Shown: positions 11,299 to 23,216, counted from the stretch's first letter. The stretch is 64,000 bases of DNA from Pectinophora gossypiella (GCF_024362695.1 NC_065413.1:16775511-16839510), one strand, 5' to 3'. Notes: generated by a model from the letters alone, not told the origin. A program made the numbers and translations.

Positions 11299-11330
11299 GT
11301 AAATAAATAAATAAATAAATAAATAAATAG
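11299..11330 (+). repeat. (AAAT)n microsatellite
   Basis: About eight consecutive AAAT units. It creates the artificial YLFIYLFIYLF reading in the - strand frame. Confidence 0.9.
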
Positions 11331-11523
11331 AGGTACAGCCATCACATGATGAACCATCAACCCGCTCCTCACCGAGCGGGGAGGAAGCGAGGTTTATGTG
11401 ATGGGTTATTTTTAGTTATAGGAGAAGATATGTTTTATTATTATAGCTAATACTATTAGTAGTGACAATTAGGTCGATAGCTAATTGTGTCTGTAATTAA
11501 ATAGTCTTTTACTTTTTTTATTT

Positions 11524-11640
11524 GCCGCGTTAACTACTTGACCGGACTTATGACCAGCGTCGAGTGCTCTCACCCGTTTCGAACGGCATTCACTACTAAG
11601 TACTTGGCCGGATAAATTGGAAGCGCTCTCAATCAGCTCA
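11524..11640 (+). repeat. Two repeat D fragments
   Basis: TTAACTACTTGACCGGACTT and, 60 bp on, TACTTGGCCGGATAAATTGG are two diverged copies of the same repeat D segment in tandem. Confidence 0.5.
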
Positions 11641-11689
11641 CAGCATACGTTCTCACAGAATTTGATATAAGTACTTACCGTTTACTAAT

Positions 11690-12022
11690 CATCATCTCCC
11701 AAGCGTTATCCCGTTTTTCACAGAGTCCACTTACCTAACCTGAAGATTTGACAGGTCCAGTTTTTTACAGAAGCGACTGCCTGTCTGACCTTTCAACCCG
11801 CGAAGGGAAAACTAGCCCAATACAGGTTAGGTCACATACTTCCGAAACGAATTTCTCGTGTATGTGGGTTTCCGCACGATGTTTTCTTTCACCGCTGAGC
11901 TTTATAATCTAAATATGAATTCGAAAACCGATTTCTTTAAAATAGGTTTAGGCCCGTGCTGGATTTGAACCTGCGACCTTACAGTGAGGGTCAAGCGTAC
12001 TTCCAACTGGGCTACCACCGCT
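11690..12022 (-). repeat. SINE C, near full-length
   Basis: Read on the - strand it begins with a tRNA-like head: a box A-like GTAGCCCAGTTGGAAGTACG and a box B-like GGTTCAAATCC. The body follows (GGTTAGGTCACATAC, GGTCAGACAGGCAGTCGCTT) and it ends near GGGAGATGATGAT. A polymerase-III-type, tRNA-derived SINE is the best reading. Confidence 0.75.
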
Positions 12023-15000
12023 TACTAATATTCGAATTTTTTTTTACTGCAAACAACCTTTCTCTCTTATGATTCTCATCTCACGTATGATATTCGTAAA
12101 TACACAGGTAACTTTTGTTTTTAGTCATAAAAGCCCCATTTGCGCGACGCCTGATCTCCATAAATATATTTTTTTATTTTCTCACGCGTATTTGGTATAC
12201 GCGAAGATAAAAATAATAATGTTCCAATAGAACGCCGTTTTCTTTTTATGTCATGTAACATAAATTGAACTTTTCTCGTCTTGAATATAAAAGCAATTAT
12301 TATTATCGTGCGAAAACTAGAGCTGGTTTTACTTTAGCAAAGCTCCCAGGTTTCAATGTAACATAACATATCTTCTAACAATAGAAACATAATCACTTTG
12401 TAGATCGATGATAATGAATAACAATTAGTTTCACGATTGATGACAAACTTGAAGTCTCATCAGCGGTTGTCAATCGTTACCTAACCTCTAATTTCTACGT
12501 GTTATTAGACCTATTGTGTATAGTATACACAAAACCTAAGACTTCACCTCTAACAATTATTAATAATAACCCAGACGATTTCTCCGCTTTCAATATACAA
12601 TATAGAGCACAATGGCAAAGATTAACTTACCCTAACAATACACACAAATGCAACAAAGCTCAGAACGTCATATCATCAGTTAAAAGCTCCGTTTAAATAC
12701 CTATTAACCTTTAAAACTAAAATTTGTAAAGAATAATCGATTAAAATTATAAATTTAATATTAAAATTCTACCGATATCGTAAAATTCACATGACATAAC
12801 AATGTCTTAATAAGCAAAAATATTGCCATTGACCCTGTTTAATCGAATTTGAATGCTAAACTTATGTAGGGCAAAGTTTTAATTTCTCACGTGACGCGAC
12901 TATATGTATAGATATACACTTTAATATTCTTATACATATTTTTTTGTTTTTTTTTTATAGGTTTTCCTTCTTATGCCATTGAACGGTACATAATTTTTGT
13001 TTTCTTTGTGTGCCGCGGCGGTATGTGTGCCAAACGAATCGTGTCGTGACTAAAAACTCTGGGTCATAGTTCACATCACCTCAATCGAACTAAGTTACAT
13101 AACAGCGACAGTTTTGTACCTCATAGTTTACATCGACGCTTTCAAACTAACAAAACTAATCGATTTAGTGGATAGTGTACAATGCACGCGGTGCACCGTG
13201 TGCTTCGCTAACGGCTAGAAGGTTCGTGTATCTACTTTTACTTTCATTGTGGGAAGCCATGTTCGTTATGTCATATTATTCAAATGTTTTCACATTAATT
13301 CGTTACTTGTGAGGGAAATTGGAGCAGTATGTACGCTTCTTTCGACATTATAACGATATAACTTATATCCTATTATACGTAAAATAAATGCTTGTAGCAA
13401 ACACTGCTTCATAGTTGCACATTCTTGACCTATTGACCGGGTTGGCAGCTTTAAAAAATTGATTTTCAAAGAAAGAGAAAATAAAAACCTTTGAACTTTC
13501 ACACGTCATTGTTAAGGTGCTGGTGATTAGATCACAGCTCATAAATATCGAATTATCTATTGTGACGGCCATCAGTCAGTCCTCGGGGCGTCTGCCAGAC
13601 GTCTGGAGTCAGTGGAGAGTGAGCTTTATACCGCTGTCGTAACGCTGAGAAATAGGCGGGAAAACATCAGCTGTTGGAAAGTGTCATGGCGGCTCATTGT
13701 GCCCGCGCGTTCCGCCTCGCGCTATTATCATATTAAAATGCACTTCCTCCCGCGCAAACTTAAAAAAACAAAGATTATGTTTCACTTTCGTCGCACTGAC
13801 AATGGTAAATCCTAAAAACTATCATGAAAGTTCATGTGCGTGACACGGCGAGCATTGTAGGTTTTTGTGGCCATTAATAGTGCATCGTGATCTTGCAACG
13901 ATTGCTTCCGTTCTCACTGGATGTATTTACGTGTGGCAACACCGCGGGAACGGATGTGAGTGACTCCCGATCTCGGAGAATACAGTCGCGATTTCAATTT
14001 GCACAATTTTTGAACAATACTGTCCGGTGTTGCGCAGGGGCATTGTGGCGGTTCCCATGGCAACGCGCGCGTTCCCGTGAGAGGAGCTTTGAGTGACACA
14101 TCTAGATGCACGTCTATTCTTTGATGCGTTTTAGACGTTTACATAAAGTTATTATAGTAATGTACGCGCGGAGTGCAGTCAATATCTACAATCTTCGACG
14201 TAACCGGTGTCAGTGCGCCGGCTGAGGCAACTCATACAGATGTCAGCTGGGTTCCGCGAGTTTATCTTATTTACGAGGCGCGGAAAGGGAACTTTTGCGG
14301 TATATTGCTGTCAGTTTTTGCGCCTCCGGTGAAGATTAGCTCTCTTTTCGTAATTATAAATGCGCACAATAGACTGTTCCGCTTACTCTAATTAAGTCGC
14401 ATTCTTTTGGCTTAATACTTCGTAGAGAATTACTACGTAACCTCATTATGACGACGTATAAAAATAACAATACTTCACTTCTTTACGTATATTATTACCT
14501 ATCATAAAATTTAAGATGACTTAGAAAGGCCGTATATTAAGGAATTAATAATTAATTATGCATATACATAGTAGATCGAGCTTGCATAATGCATAAGGCT
14601 TTATAATAACTTGTATAAGTTCCATAATACTAAATAGAAAATTTATAGTAATTAAAAAGAAACAATCGACGAATTAAAATCACCTTTCTGTTTATTTTTC
14701 TATATTTCTCACGACTGGCAACTTATTTGCGGAATCAAAGATGGCCGAAAAAGAGCGCCAATTTAAATGTATAATTCCATTCACGAATGATGTTAACAAA
14801 TGTTAATATCATCATTAAGGTGATTTTAGACAAAACACTTGTCTTAGTGTCGTAATGAAACGAGAGTGAAAGTGTTTGTGATGTTTTAATCTCACATGAT
14901 GAATCTATGAATGAGACGTAGGTTCGTAAGATTACGTATGGAACTGTTTTTATTTTTATTATACTACTAGAAGTTTCTATTGAGCAATACGTGAAAACGA

Positions 15001-15062
15001 GATTCTATGTTGCATCTGGGAGCGAATAAATAACATTATAGAACGCCATCAACTGCTTATTT
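12023..15062. other. Repeat-poor region, no gene recognised
   Basis: Apart from ordinary AT-rich DNA, positions about 13000-14380 are richer in CpG (for example GTGCCCGCGCGTTCCGCCTC near 13700 and CAACGCGCGCGTTCCC near 14062). Short open frames exist but show no domain, no splice-consistent structure and no signal peptide. This could be an upstream regulatory or non-coding exon region of the + strand gene that starts before 23147, but nothing in the sequence proves it. Confidence 0.35.
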
Positions 15063-15130
15063 TCCCGGGACTATAGTACCCGGGACTGTATTATCCGGGA
15101 CTGTAGTATCCGGGACTGTCCCGGGACTGA
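15063..15130 (+). repeat. ~15-bp minisatellite
   Basis: Four to five units of CCGGGACTGTAGTA(T) (variants CCCGGGACTATAGTA, CCGGGACTGTATTAT, CCGGGACTGTAGTATC, CCCGGGACTGAAGTA). Confidence 0.85.
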
Positions 15131-15917
15131 AGTAACTACGGACAGAGGAATTGTGTTTTACTCGTCACCATTCAGTATACCGTATCTATCTTAGAACTTC
15201 GCAGAAAGATTTTCGCATCTGGACTCTTCCTAAGCGTATGCTCTGTCAGAATTTCCAGTTTTGTATGGAATTATTAGATAGAAAAAATCTTTATTTAAGT
15301 TACTAACACACTAGGTCACTATTACAGAACAGATAAGGTCAGTTTTCGTTTTGTTATTTAAAAAATCTGCCATCCAACGTGCCGAATTCTTCTGAATAAC
15401 CTAACACCTAAAATCTTAAAACTAAAATATTAATAAATCGTTTTCATTCCCACTGAAATCTTAATTTGGATTGAAAAAAAGCAAAGAACTTTTAGTATGA
15501 TCATTTATATTTGTAATAGGGTAATATAATATGGCAGCTCTTTAGAAACCGAGTCAATAAAAGTCATAACGCTTCTTTCATTTTTAAGATAATTTTATAA
15601 GAAAAGTAAGGCAAATCCCTTCAATGTCAGATGTTCAGACATTCAAACTCATTACCCTACATTGGGTACTCCGGCACAATGAGCCACGCTAAGCAACAAA
15701 GACAGTAAATGAACTCTCTGTACAGAAAATAGGAATTTAAATAAATTAGCATGCGCCCGCACCATTGTTCAGTGTTGCCATTACACAACCAGTGTTGCAA
15801 GTTGAGGGAAAATCCGACAGTTTCCACCGTAGCTTGACCGCAATGAGTTCCTGGAAAATAAAATGACAGCATAATATGCGTTCTTATGTATAAATGTGTG
15901 ACATATTTATTTGCATT

Positions 15918-16237
15918 CGGCCTACGTGGTCCAGTGGTAGAGCGTTGGGCTCTCGATCCGTAGGCCCCAGGTCCGAATCCCGGTGGGGACATATCACAAA
16001 AATCATTTTGTGATCCCTAGTTTGGTTAGGACATTACAGGCTGATCACCTAATTGAAGTAAGATGATCCGTGCTTCGGAAGGCACGTAAAGCCGTTGGTC
16101 CCGGCTATTAGCCGTAAAAACACCTTCACCAACTTGCAGTGGAGCAGCGTGGTGGAGTATGCTTCATACCCCCTCCGGTTGATTGAAGGGAGGCCTGTGC
16201 CCAGCAGTGGGACGTATTATAGGCTGTTTATGTTATT
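15918..16237 (+). repeat. SINE A, full-length
   Basis: tRNA-like head with box A (TGGTCCAGTGGTAGAGCG) and box B (GGTCCGAATCC). The shared core follows (TTTGGTTAGGACATTACAGG, GTGCTTCGGAAGGCACG, GCCGTTGGTCCCGG), then the SINE A-specific tail (GGAGCAGCGTGGTGGAGTAT, GCCCAGCAGTGGGACGTA, AGGCTGTTTATGTTAT). Confidence 0.85.
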
Positions 16238-16574
16238 TATTTGTATACAATAAAACATCAATTTTTGTGTCCTTTATGCTTTTTATTAGGTTAAGTTATG
16301 TTTATTTTCATGACACCAGGTAAATTGCAATTAGTTGGTTATCTGAGCTGTATTTTCGAAATGTCTAACGTAATAGAGTAATTATATCAAGATCTTAATA
16401 ACACGTCAAGCGAACTGCTGCTTAATGATATTAATTAACGACTCTGACTTTATTTTCTTAAGTTGAATGTAGCTCTTAATAATGTGCTAATAACGACAGT
16501 ACAGCCCAGTTATTAAATTACTGAGGATGTTGCAAAAGTTATAACTCTATAACACTCCACCTCTGCATAATTAT

Positions 16575-16808
16575 GTGGTGAACTACTTAAATGTCTTGCA
16601 GTCTAGGCCAAAATGGCAAACAGCTAAGAGCAATATTACGATTGGTTCTCTGGTACTTTTAGTTGAGAATAATTCTCCTCCCTTGACTTGGCCTATGGTT
16701 TGTGTTACACAGATTTTCCCTGGCAAAGATAATCATGTTCGGGCATTTGAAGTGATGACTCCGAATAGAAAGAAACACATTAGGTCTGTAACTAAAGTGT
16801 GTATTTAA
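16575..16808 (+). pseudogene. BEL/Pao retrotransposon polyprotein C-terminal relic
   Basis: A 77-codon open frame reads YLNVLQSRPKWQTAKSNITI then GSLVLLVENNSPPLTWPM and VTQIFPGKDNHVRAFEVMT. The pattern L..L..RPKW....N...G.LVL..E...PP..WP...V...PGKD...R is that of the domain after integrase in BEL/Pao elements (DUF5641). The rest of pol and both LTRs are absent from the neighbourhood, so this is an isolated fragment, possibly with its original stop. Confidence 0.8.
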
Positions 16809-17124
16809 CATTAGATTAAGAATATGTTCCTACGGATAATTACTAAAGTTAGCATAAGATTGTGTTATTTTTTTACTATGATAAAAACTAAGATAATCAT
16901 TCTGTCATGCATACTTAGATTCTTTGATACAAACCTCTTCATAATTTGAACGCATCGTAAAGCCCGTAATTCGTAACGGGCTATGGACCTTTTGATACAA
17001 AGTCCTAAGATGGATATGATGGAACCGTGAATCCCTCAGTTCATTTCTACGACACGAAATAGGTACGTATTATATTTGTCTGTAAGTACTCCCGTTAAAT
17101 AAACTTGAAAAACACATAACGTAA

Positions 17125-17330
17125 CATGAGCTAACGACTGCACCCCAATGAGGAAGTCAGATGAACTAAATACCCACATCTCACCGAGCTTTCTGTTAGA
17201 CCAACGTGATAGGTGAGCCGTATCGCTGTCTGCAATGGTCGAGCCAACTGTGTTAGTGGAAACTGTACTTCAGATGGAGCAAGTCAAGGTAATCGGGGTT
17301 CGAACCGACGCTCTCTCTCTCTTTGAGAAA
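17125..17330 (-). repeat. SINE E fragment
   Basis: Read on the - strand it contains GGTTCGAACCCCGATTACC (box B-like), CGGCTCACCTATCACGTTGG and CTCGGTGAGATGTGGGTA. The last part recurs at 51088-51155. The likely tRNA-derived head is partly replaced by a CT microsatellite near 17311. Confidence 0.5.
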
Positions 17331-17395
17331 CAAGCCGGTAAACTACAGGAACACAGTGACTTGGAAAATAAACTTTGCTATTTTAGCATAAACTC

Positions 17396-17746
17396 ATCAT
17401 CATCAATTTAAGAGCCACGCTCTTGTCGGTGTAGCATTTTCCATTCCAGTCTATCAAAGGCCAATTCCTTGACTTCCCTATAAGACACGACGTTAACCTT
17501 TTCTTTAATCTGTTTCATGTAAGCTCTTCTTGGTCTTCCCCTTCCTCTCTTTCCTTCTAGCTTTCCTTCTATGATGTTTTTAATGAATTCGTCGTGTCTT
17601 ATTAGGTGTCCAATCATCTTGCCTCTTCTGTCCTCAATAATTCTCAGTATTTGTCTCTTTTCCCTTACTCTTACTAGCACTTCCTCATTTGTAACCCTTT
17701 CTGTCCAACTTATTCTTTCCATCCTCCGCCAACACCACATAAACAT
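17396..17746 (-). pseudogene. RTE-like LINE 3' end
   Basis: A 112-codon - strand frame reads MWCWRRMERISWTERVTNEE, then [36 protein letters not shown] and a terminal WKMLHRQERGS. This is the extreme C-terminus of an RTE-group reverse transcriptase ORF. The stop (TAA within GGCTCTTAAATTGATGATG) overlaps the short ATG-repeat 3' end, so the 3' terminus is complete while the element is strongly 5'-truncated. Confidence 0.85.
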
Positions 17747-18077
17747 AAACTACCACGTTTTTTATATGATAAAAATCGTGTAGGTTTACCGTGTCCGTCA
17801 GAATCGGTAGCCACTCGCCAGCACCATCCATGACATTCGCATGCTAAAATTCCTCTGAATAGTTTCGCCAACAACTTTTCCCCTTCTCTGTATTCTAGCT
17901 GCGCTCGATATAATTCCAGAGTAATCTGGACCCTCGCCAGGAGTGCACTCGCGACGGCCAATAAAGAAATCCACGACAACGTATCTCTCCCAGACGGGAG
18001 GCGAATATTAAACTTCTGAATTATTCAACTGCATTAGATGTACTTTTAGAAAGGAGTTTTGAGAATTTGAGTCACTG

Positions 18078-18222
18078 TGTATGGTCACGAGTAATAATAT
18101 GTATACACTTTGATACCATGTCACATCAACTTTTTCGACAAATAAACCGTAAGTCTCATTAAATGTCAAATATGATAGTGCGACAAGGTTCTAAAGTGGG
18201 TACATAATATTGTTAATGATTG
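18078..18222. mobile_element. MITE F
   Basis: Homologous to 43352-43470. The left end (GGTCACGAGTAATAATATGT) and the right end read in reverse (ACAGTCATGAGCAATATCAT in the second copy) are imperfect inverted repeats of about 45 bp. The middle contains ATAGTGCGACAAGGTTCTAA. Non-coding. Confidence 0.6.
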
Positions 18223-18459
18223 TACCACATCCTGTGGTACACCGACTTGCTTCTCAAACAGGTAGCATCTGTGCCAACTCTGGTACAGGACTTGCACCAA
18301 TGAGTTATACTTTCTTAAGTGCAGTTTTCACTAACGCTCGACTCGGCAATTACAGACGGCGATACTACTCACCACCTATCACGTTGGTCTAGCAGAAAGC
18401 TCGGCGAAGTTTTGAAAGGCATAACAAAATTATCAAGTTCAAAATTCTAATGCAACATG

Positions 18460-18805
18460 TTACTTAGTTACTCTTTGAATAGTCATTTTTTACATAACAA
18501 TCGTCTCATCCGCCTAAAACTACTGCAGCTTCTCACAACCTGCATAGCTAGGGAAAAGCAGCTACAAGAAAAACCTCGGCACAGGGCCCTAGAGTACTTA
18601 AAAATATATATACTGTTGTACAATTTAGTAATTTGGTTCCCAGACAATTAATCCCATGCATTCATATCTTCTAAACCTGTTCTACAAAGTTTATGTTTAA
18701 TTACTGTCTTAAAACTGTTCAAGGGTAAATTCTGAAAATTATTTCTAGCTTTCTTCAGGTTGCCTCATTGCCAGTAAGAGATCGCTTTTAGCGATAACGC
18801 CGATA
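18460..18805. repeat. LINE-tail debris
   Basis: 18490-18610 is a diverged relative of the 1-196 repeat (CACAGGGCCCTAGAGTACTT). 18750-18800 carries the GGTTGCC..AGAGATCGCTTTTAGCGATAA motif of the tail family at 10395. Both are 5'-truncated and non-coding. Confidence 0.45.
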
Positions 18806-19127
18806 GGTGGTTTATGTTTCTGTTCTAGGTATATTCTTTTTCTTTTTTTTGTAATAATGTATTTGTGTTGTATTATATGAATATTTTCTTTTACAATCTG
18901 GAACTCTTCGGATAATTTGAAGACTAAATTTATTGTCCTCTAGTCCAGATAGCTCCACCAATATTCTGTGAAAACATAAAAAAGGAGTTTGAACTATTCC
19001 ATACAAAGTTGTGAGACGTAAGCTGGTACGTAAGTACTTTGTGGAACTTGGATGAAAGACCTTGGTTATTTCATAACCCTGGCGTTAGATTTGCATGACG
19101 AATGTGCCGCATTTTGCCCCATGGCAT

Positions 19128-19287
19128 TTTTGTGACGTAAGTCATTTTCCTCAAATGGCATACTTGGTCCGACAAATGGGAAGGGGTCACTTGGTTCGAA
19201 ATTTAAGACCACAGGCCTGGTGACGCGTAGTGCCTACATATAATACTTCTATAGGTACTTAAATCTAAAGTCACAGGTCGTAGCTAG
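19128..19287 (+). repeat. Repeat D fragment and Helitron-like end
   Basis: 19128-19230 has degraded repeat D (ACTTGGTCCGACAAATGGGA, AAGACCACAGGCCTG). 19269-19287 (GTCACAGGTCGTAGCTAG, followed by T) resembles the 3' terminus at 40270-40287 and fits the Helitron CTAG|T rule. Confidence 0.4.
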
Positions 19288-19750
19288 TTCTATAATTAAA
19301 TAAATAAAGTTTAAACTCGTCGGAAGTATTAAATAACGAATGAGGATGAGCAATGCTTGTGTAATTTGTTGCAATTTCGTAATTATTGAAATTCAAGCAA
19401 CTTTGTTATTACCCTCAATCATGAATAATGAAGGGTTCACTGAGGATTGTGGTTGAATTAATCATTGTTCTCTTGTTTGTCTTGTTGCACAACATTAAAT
19501 TTTAGAGACCTTTGAATATCTGCCAGGTTTTATACATAATTTCGTTTCGAATTTTGCATGAAATCCTTGAGCAAAAATATGAAAATATTCCGCAGTCACC
19601 CGCATTGCAGAATACCAGATAATCACTGGTAATTCTCTCTCAGTGAAAGCTAGTGCCATAAAAATAAGTAGGAAGGTAATACTATACTTTATGGCACAAA
19701 TCCTAAGTAATAACGCCTGCTTATATGTCTAAGTAGCTTAACATACTTGC

Positions 19751-19903
19751 GGGTTAAAATGGCCACATCGAAGCAATTCATCTAAGTAAGCAGTAATGCA
19801 ATTTGACATTTGCGCATATAAAAGCAAGTGCGCAATGCATACAAATGTCAAATAGCAATATTGCTTTCATAGATGAATTGCTTCGATGTGGCCATTTTAA
19901 CCC
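19751..19903. mobile_element. MITE G, palindromic, complete
   Basis: The left end GGGTTAAAATGGCCACATCG and the right end read in reverse are the same, continuing AAGCAATTCATCTA. The inverted repeats run about 40-50 bp and the element is about 153 bp. Partial copies lie at 44960-45060 and 46610-46660. A poly-C run follows the right end. Confidence 0.8.
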
Positions 19904-20089
19904 CCCCCCCTCTAACTTAGAAAAAACTTAGTATCAAGCCTGTATATCCGAAGGGGTACGATTCCTGGAAACCAAAAATTTCAAAGTCGATTTTAGTGGT
20001 TTAGAGTCTGAGCCGAGATTGAAACCCGTGACACTATGGTGTAAGTCACGCGTTTTCTGAACATTACCTAAATGGGTAAATAAGTTAAT

Positions 20090-20495
20090 GGTGCTAATTC
20101 CTGTAAATAACAACAAAAAATAAGTTTTTTTTTATTATTTTATATATTTTTTTATATTATTATCTGTCATTTTCTCATCCGCCGAAAAGGAAAAGGACGG
20201 GTAATCGACAAGCATAAAATTTATGGAACACACGTCAATTTTAAGCACAAATCTAAAAGAACCGTCTAAAAATTTTATATTGGCCAATATCCCGACAGAA
20301 TTAAGTTGACAGCACACGTGAAACGGTTTGCATACCAGCGAGATGCCTTTTTGATTCGCGCGGGTTATTCATTAATTTACTCATTCTTCCTAAAATTAAG
20401 ATCTGTAAATCATCCGTCCTTTTCCTTTTCGGCGGATAAGAAAATGACAGGTATAACTTAAAATAAATTAGAAGGTGTTTGCAGGAATCGGGGCC
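20090..20495. mobile_element. MITE H, full copy
   Basis: Left end GGTGCTAATTCCTGTAAATA and right end (reverse) GGCCCCGATTCCTGCAAACA, with matching inner segments (TGTCATTTTCTTATCCGCCG, AAAAGGAAAAGGACGG). The centre contains CATACCAGCGAGATGCCTTT. The left arm carries an extra T-rich insertion at about 20115-20160. Other copies are at 28163-28470, 29310-29540 and 49307-49638. Confidence 0.8.
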
Positions 20496-21664
20496 AATAT
20501 GCTAATACATATATACTATTATATTCTAAGTTCTTTGTTCTTCTTCATACACCATAGATGGAAGGCCACAATCAAATAAATAAGATCAGCATTAGATACG
20601 CAACATTGTTATGGTGTTTGTTTTTGTAACATCCAAGGGCGGCGCAGGCGCACGAAGCGACGTCCGTGACTTACCATTTCACAAGCAACCATGAGTTTTC
20701 ATGAGCTTAATCTCATATCACATTGTAATCAAAAAAGTCTTAAAAGGTTTCCAACAATGGCGGCTTGCGCAAACGCACCCACTGATGGGCGCACGATTTT
20801 TACATAGATAACATCAGATTTAGTGGCGCCCGCGAAAGTGTATTACGCGGGACGTGGTTAGATTTAGGAGTAGTAAGGTTCGATACACACTTGCCGGGGG
20901 TCATTCTTTTTTTGGCGTCGTCTAACACATGCTGTACAAAATAGCACCGCGCCTGTATCCGCAAATGGGTAGGCAGGGGTGTATAGTATATAACACTCAC
21001 TCCTCGCCAGTTGTAGAGCGCTGAGGGCTAACTTGCCCGATTTGGGCGCGAACCTCTGGTCTGAGACTCCCAATCCTGCAAAGACTGGCGCAAATTGAAT
21101 TCAAAACAGACTCACCTCAATCCTAAGCTAGAAAGGGAAGATAGCTAAGATAGAAAGGCATTTCACCCATTTCACCCGATATGCCGCCATTTTGATATTT
21201 TTACTACCGTACGTGCTATGAGTGGAAGCAGCTGCTTATCTCTAACATGCGCTTTATATCCGCTTCTGGAGTTACGTTCTTATTGCTATTATACGGCTGA
21301 TTTGAAACCAAGTCATGTAGTATTTAAATTGTTAAAAAGTACACCGAGCAGGGAAAGTCGGTTGGGTTATAAGGTTATAGCAAAGAGCCTACTGTCTACG
21401 TTATTTTTAAAGATTATTTCTGCTTAGTGTGCTAAAGCCTACCTAATAACCTACCTAACCTACCTACCTACTAATTAAGTATAGCGAGTTAAGCGCATTC
21501 ATTCACTCCTCGCATAAACCTGTACGGGTTTTCTGTTTAGAGGAGCGTCTTATTTTATTTCTAAGGATTTAATTGTTTTTTTGATATTGAATAAATAAAT
21601 TAAAAAAAAGGTACTTTGAAGATATTTTCCTTTCCTAAATTCCAATGAATAATACCTAACACCT
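20496..21664. other. No gene seen
   Basis: Contains scattered low-copy-looking sequence. Short frames on both strands near 20800-21073 and 21218-21427 have no recognisable domain. A TACCTACCTAA-type short repeat lies at 21440-21475. Confidence 0.4.
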
Positions 21665-21966
21665 ACCTAGTGGTCGACAATTTTCCTCATTCAGCACTTA
21701 TTCAACCCACTTGGATAGATTAATTCTTTCAAATATAATCATTCAGATGACGCGTGTATTGTGTATGCTTGAAAAAGTAGAATTTGGTGATACTTACTAT
21801 TTTTATGCACTGTAATCTGCAGTGTACGCCTGAGATTCGCGCCCAACTGAGCACCCTCAGGCCTGTTGTCTTAAATTTTGTTCCGAGAGAGAGCCCTTAG
21901 CGCCATTTCTCCAGCCAAGTAGTTAATGCCATTTGCAGCAAATCTGCAATAAGTCACTTGAAAAAA
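21665..21966 (-). repeat. Repeat D, long copy interrupted
   Basis: Starts near GTGGTCGACAATTTTCCTCA and ends AATAAGTCACTTGAAAAAAA. About 60 bp of unrelated AT-rich sequence (near 21765-21830) interrupts it relative to the 9365-9634 copy. Confidence 0.6.
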
Positions 21967-22350
21967 AGCCCTTAATTACCTGGCCGGAACCCCAGAGTAC
22001 CAGACGTCAAGTTGTATAGAGAAGGCTTCTTTCACAGCCCAATTACGTTGATGGCCCGCGGGCACACGCGAGGTTGTGCAAACCCGCGGGCTGAGGCTCC
22101 GCCGTCCAATGCCAGAGTTGAGCAACATTTGATGTGACTACAGGCACCCGCTAACTACTGCTCACAGGGTAATCGCAGGACAGATCGTTATTTGAGACTA
22201 GTTGCGACATCAGTTGAACATTTGGATATTTGTGCGATTTAAGCTGTCACCAGCTTATGATGTCTTGAAAGAGCTAGACTCGTTTCAGGCTTAACTCCGA
22301 ACAAAGTGCGAAATACATTGTTTTAAGTTTACGCGGTTATTATCATAATT

Positions 22351-22494
22351 AAAACACATAATAACGGGTTCTTACCACGTTTAAAGCAGGGACATGAGAC
22401 TCCCCCGTGATCATGGCACTTGCAAAAGTGTCGAAATATCGGGAGTCTCATATCCCTGTTTTAAACGCGGTAAGAACCCGTTATTATGTGTTTT
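22351..22494. mobile_element. 54-bp-arm hairpin element
   Basis: 22351-22404 (AAAACACATAATAACGGGTT..) pairs with 22441-22494 (..AACCCGTTATTATGTGTTTT) with about four mismatches. The ~36-nt loop includes GATCATGGCACTTGCAAAAG and TGTCGAAATATC. It is a snapback MITE or an abundant palindromic repeat. No ORF. Confidence 0.75.
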
Positions 22495-23146
22495 AAAGTG
22501 CGAAGTAGTTTTAAATATCTACCCAGTTATATATTTTGTAAAGTTTTCCCATACTTAGGTACTGTGACGTCCCGATCACATAACTCATCCCCATATATTA
22601 TTTTTACCCCTGGCTTTTCTTCTGGAAGAATACTTATGTCAGTGTGTCGCTGTGTCTCCAGCTATATCATCCTCCTCAGTATTTGTCACGATGTCACCTA
22701 CACCCTTTACTTGTAAAGTAGCCATACAAGTAGATAATAATTATATTAATGTCATCCTTGCCACATTACGCAGTTGAGCTTCGATAGTGAACTCTGACGT
22801 GACTAATATACCCTATATCGACGGTAAATGTCCGCGAGCAATGCGCGCATGTTAGTTAGGGAACCGTTGACATAGTTATAAAATATGTAACAAAAATATA
22901 AACTTCATAATCGAATGTCATTTATGCCAATAACACCATAAAATATACGTACAATTATATATTATGTACAATACAATATAAAATTCTTTATTGCACAAAG
23001 GGAAAATAGATTAGAAATAGCTAATTTCATATATGAATATTTATAATTATTATGTTGATATTTTATATAGATTACGATAGTAAGTTACGTACGATACTTG
23101 TATATATATATCAACGCCTCAAATCGAGCATTTCTCTTGTTTCCAG
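22495..23146 (+). other. Upstream flank / intron of the resilin-like gene
   Basis: Mostly unique AT-rich sequence, with a LINE-tail scrap (ACAATACAATATAAAATTCT) near 22968-23000. The first coding exon of the gene, expected to be only a few codons starting with Met, must lie here or further upstream. I found no ATG plus phase-0 donor that stands out. A polypyrimidine acceptor (TTTCTCTTGTTTCCAG) ends the stretch. Confidence 0.4.
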
Positions 23147-23216
23147 GTGTTGGTACTGGCGCTGGCGGCGCTGGCAGCCGCGAAGCCTCCCAAACGAAAG
23201 CACTACAAGCGCGATG
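23147..23216 (+). CDS. Resilin-like structural protein, exon 2 (signal peptide)
   Basis: The 70-bp exon lies between a strong acceptor (TTTCTCTTGTTTCCAG) and donor (GATG|GTAAGC). In phase 0 it encodes VLVLALAALAAAKPPKRKHY followed by KRD and the first base of a split codon. The Leu/Ala stretch is the hydrophobic core of a secretion signal with a cleavage site after the Ala run. In insect cuticular-protein genes the first intron commonly interrupts the signal peptide a few codons after Met, which fits the missing Met here. The split codon G|CG joins exon 3 as Ala in the correct frame. Other phases of this exon give no signal-like peptide. Confidence 0.8.

Noticed and set aside
15918..15990. 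True tRNA gene
   Set aside because: Box A/B-like motifs belong to the head of SINE A. The cloverleaf is not complete and the core and tail follow directly. The same holds for the heads of the other SINE copies.
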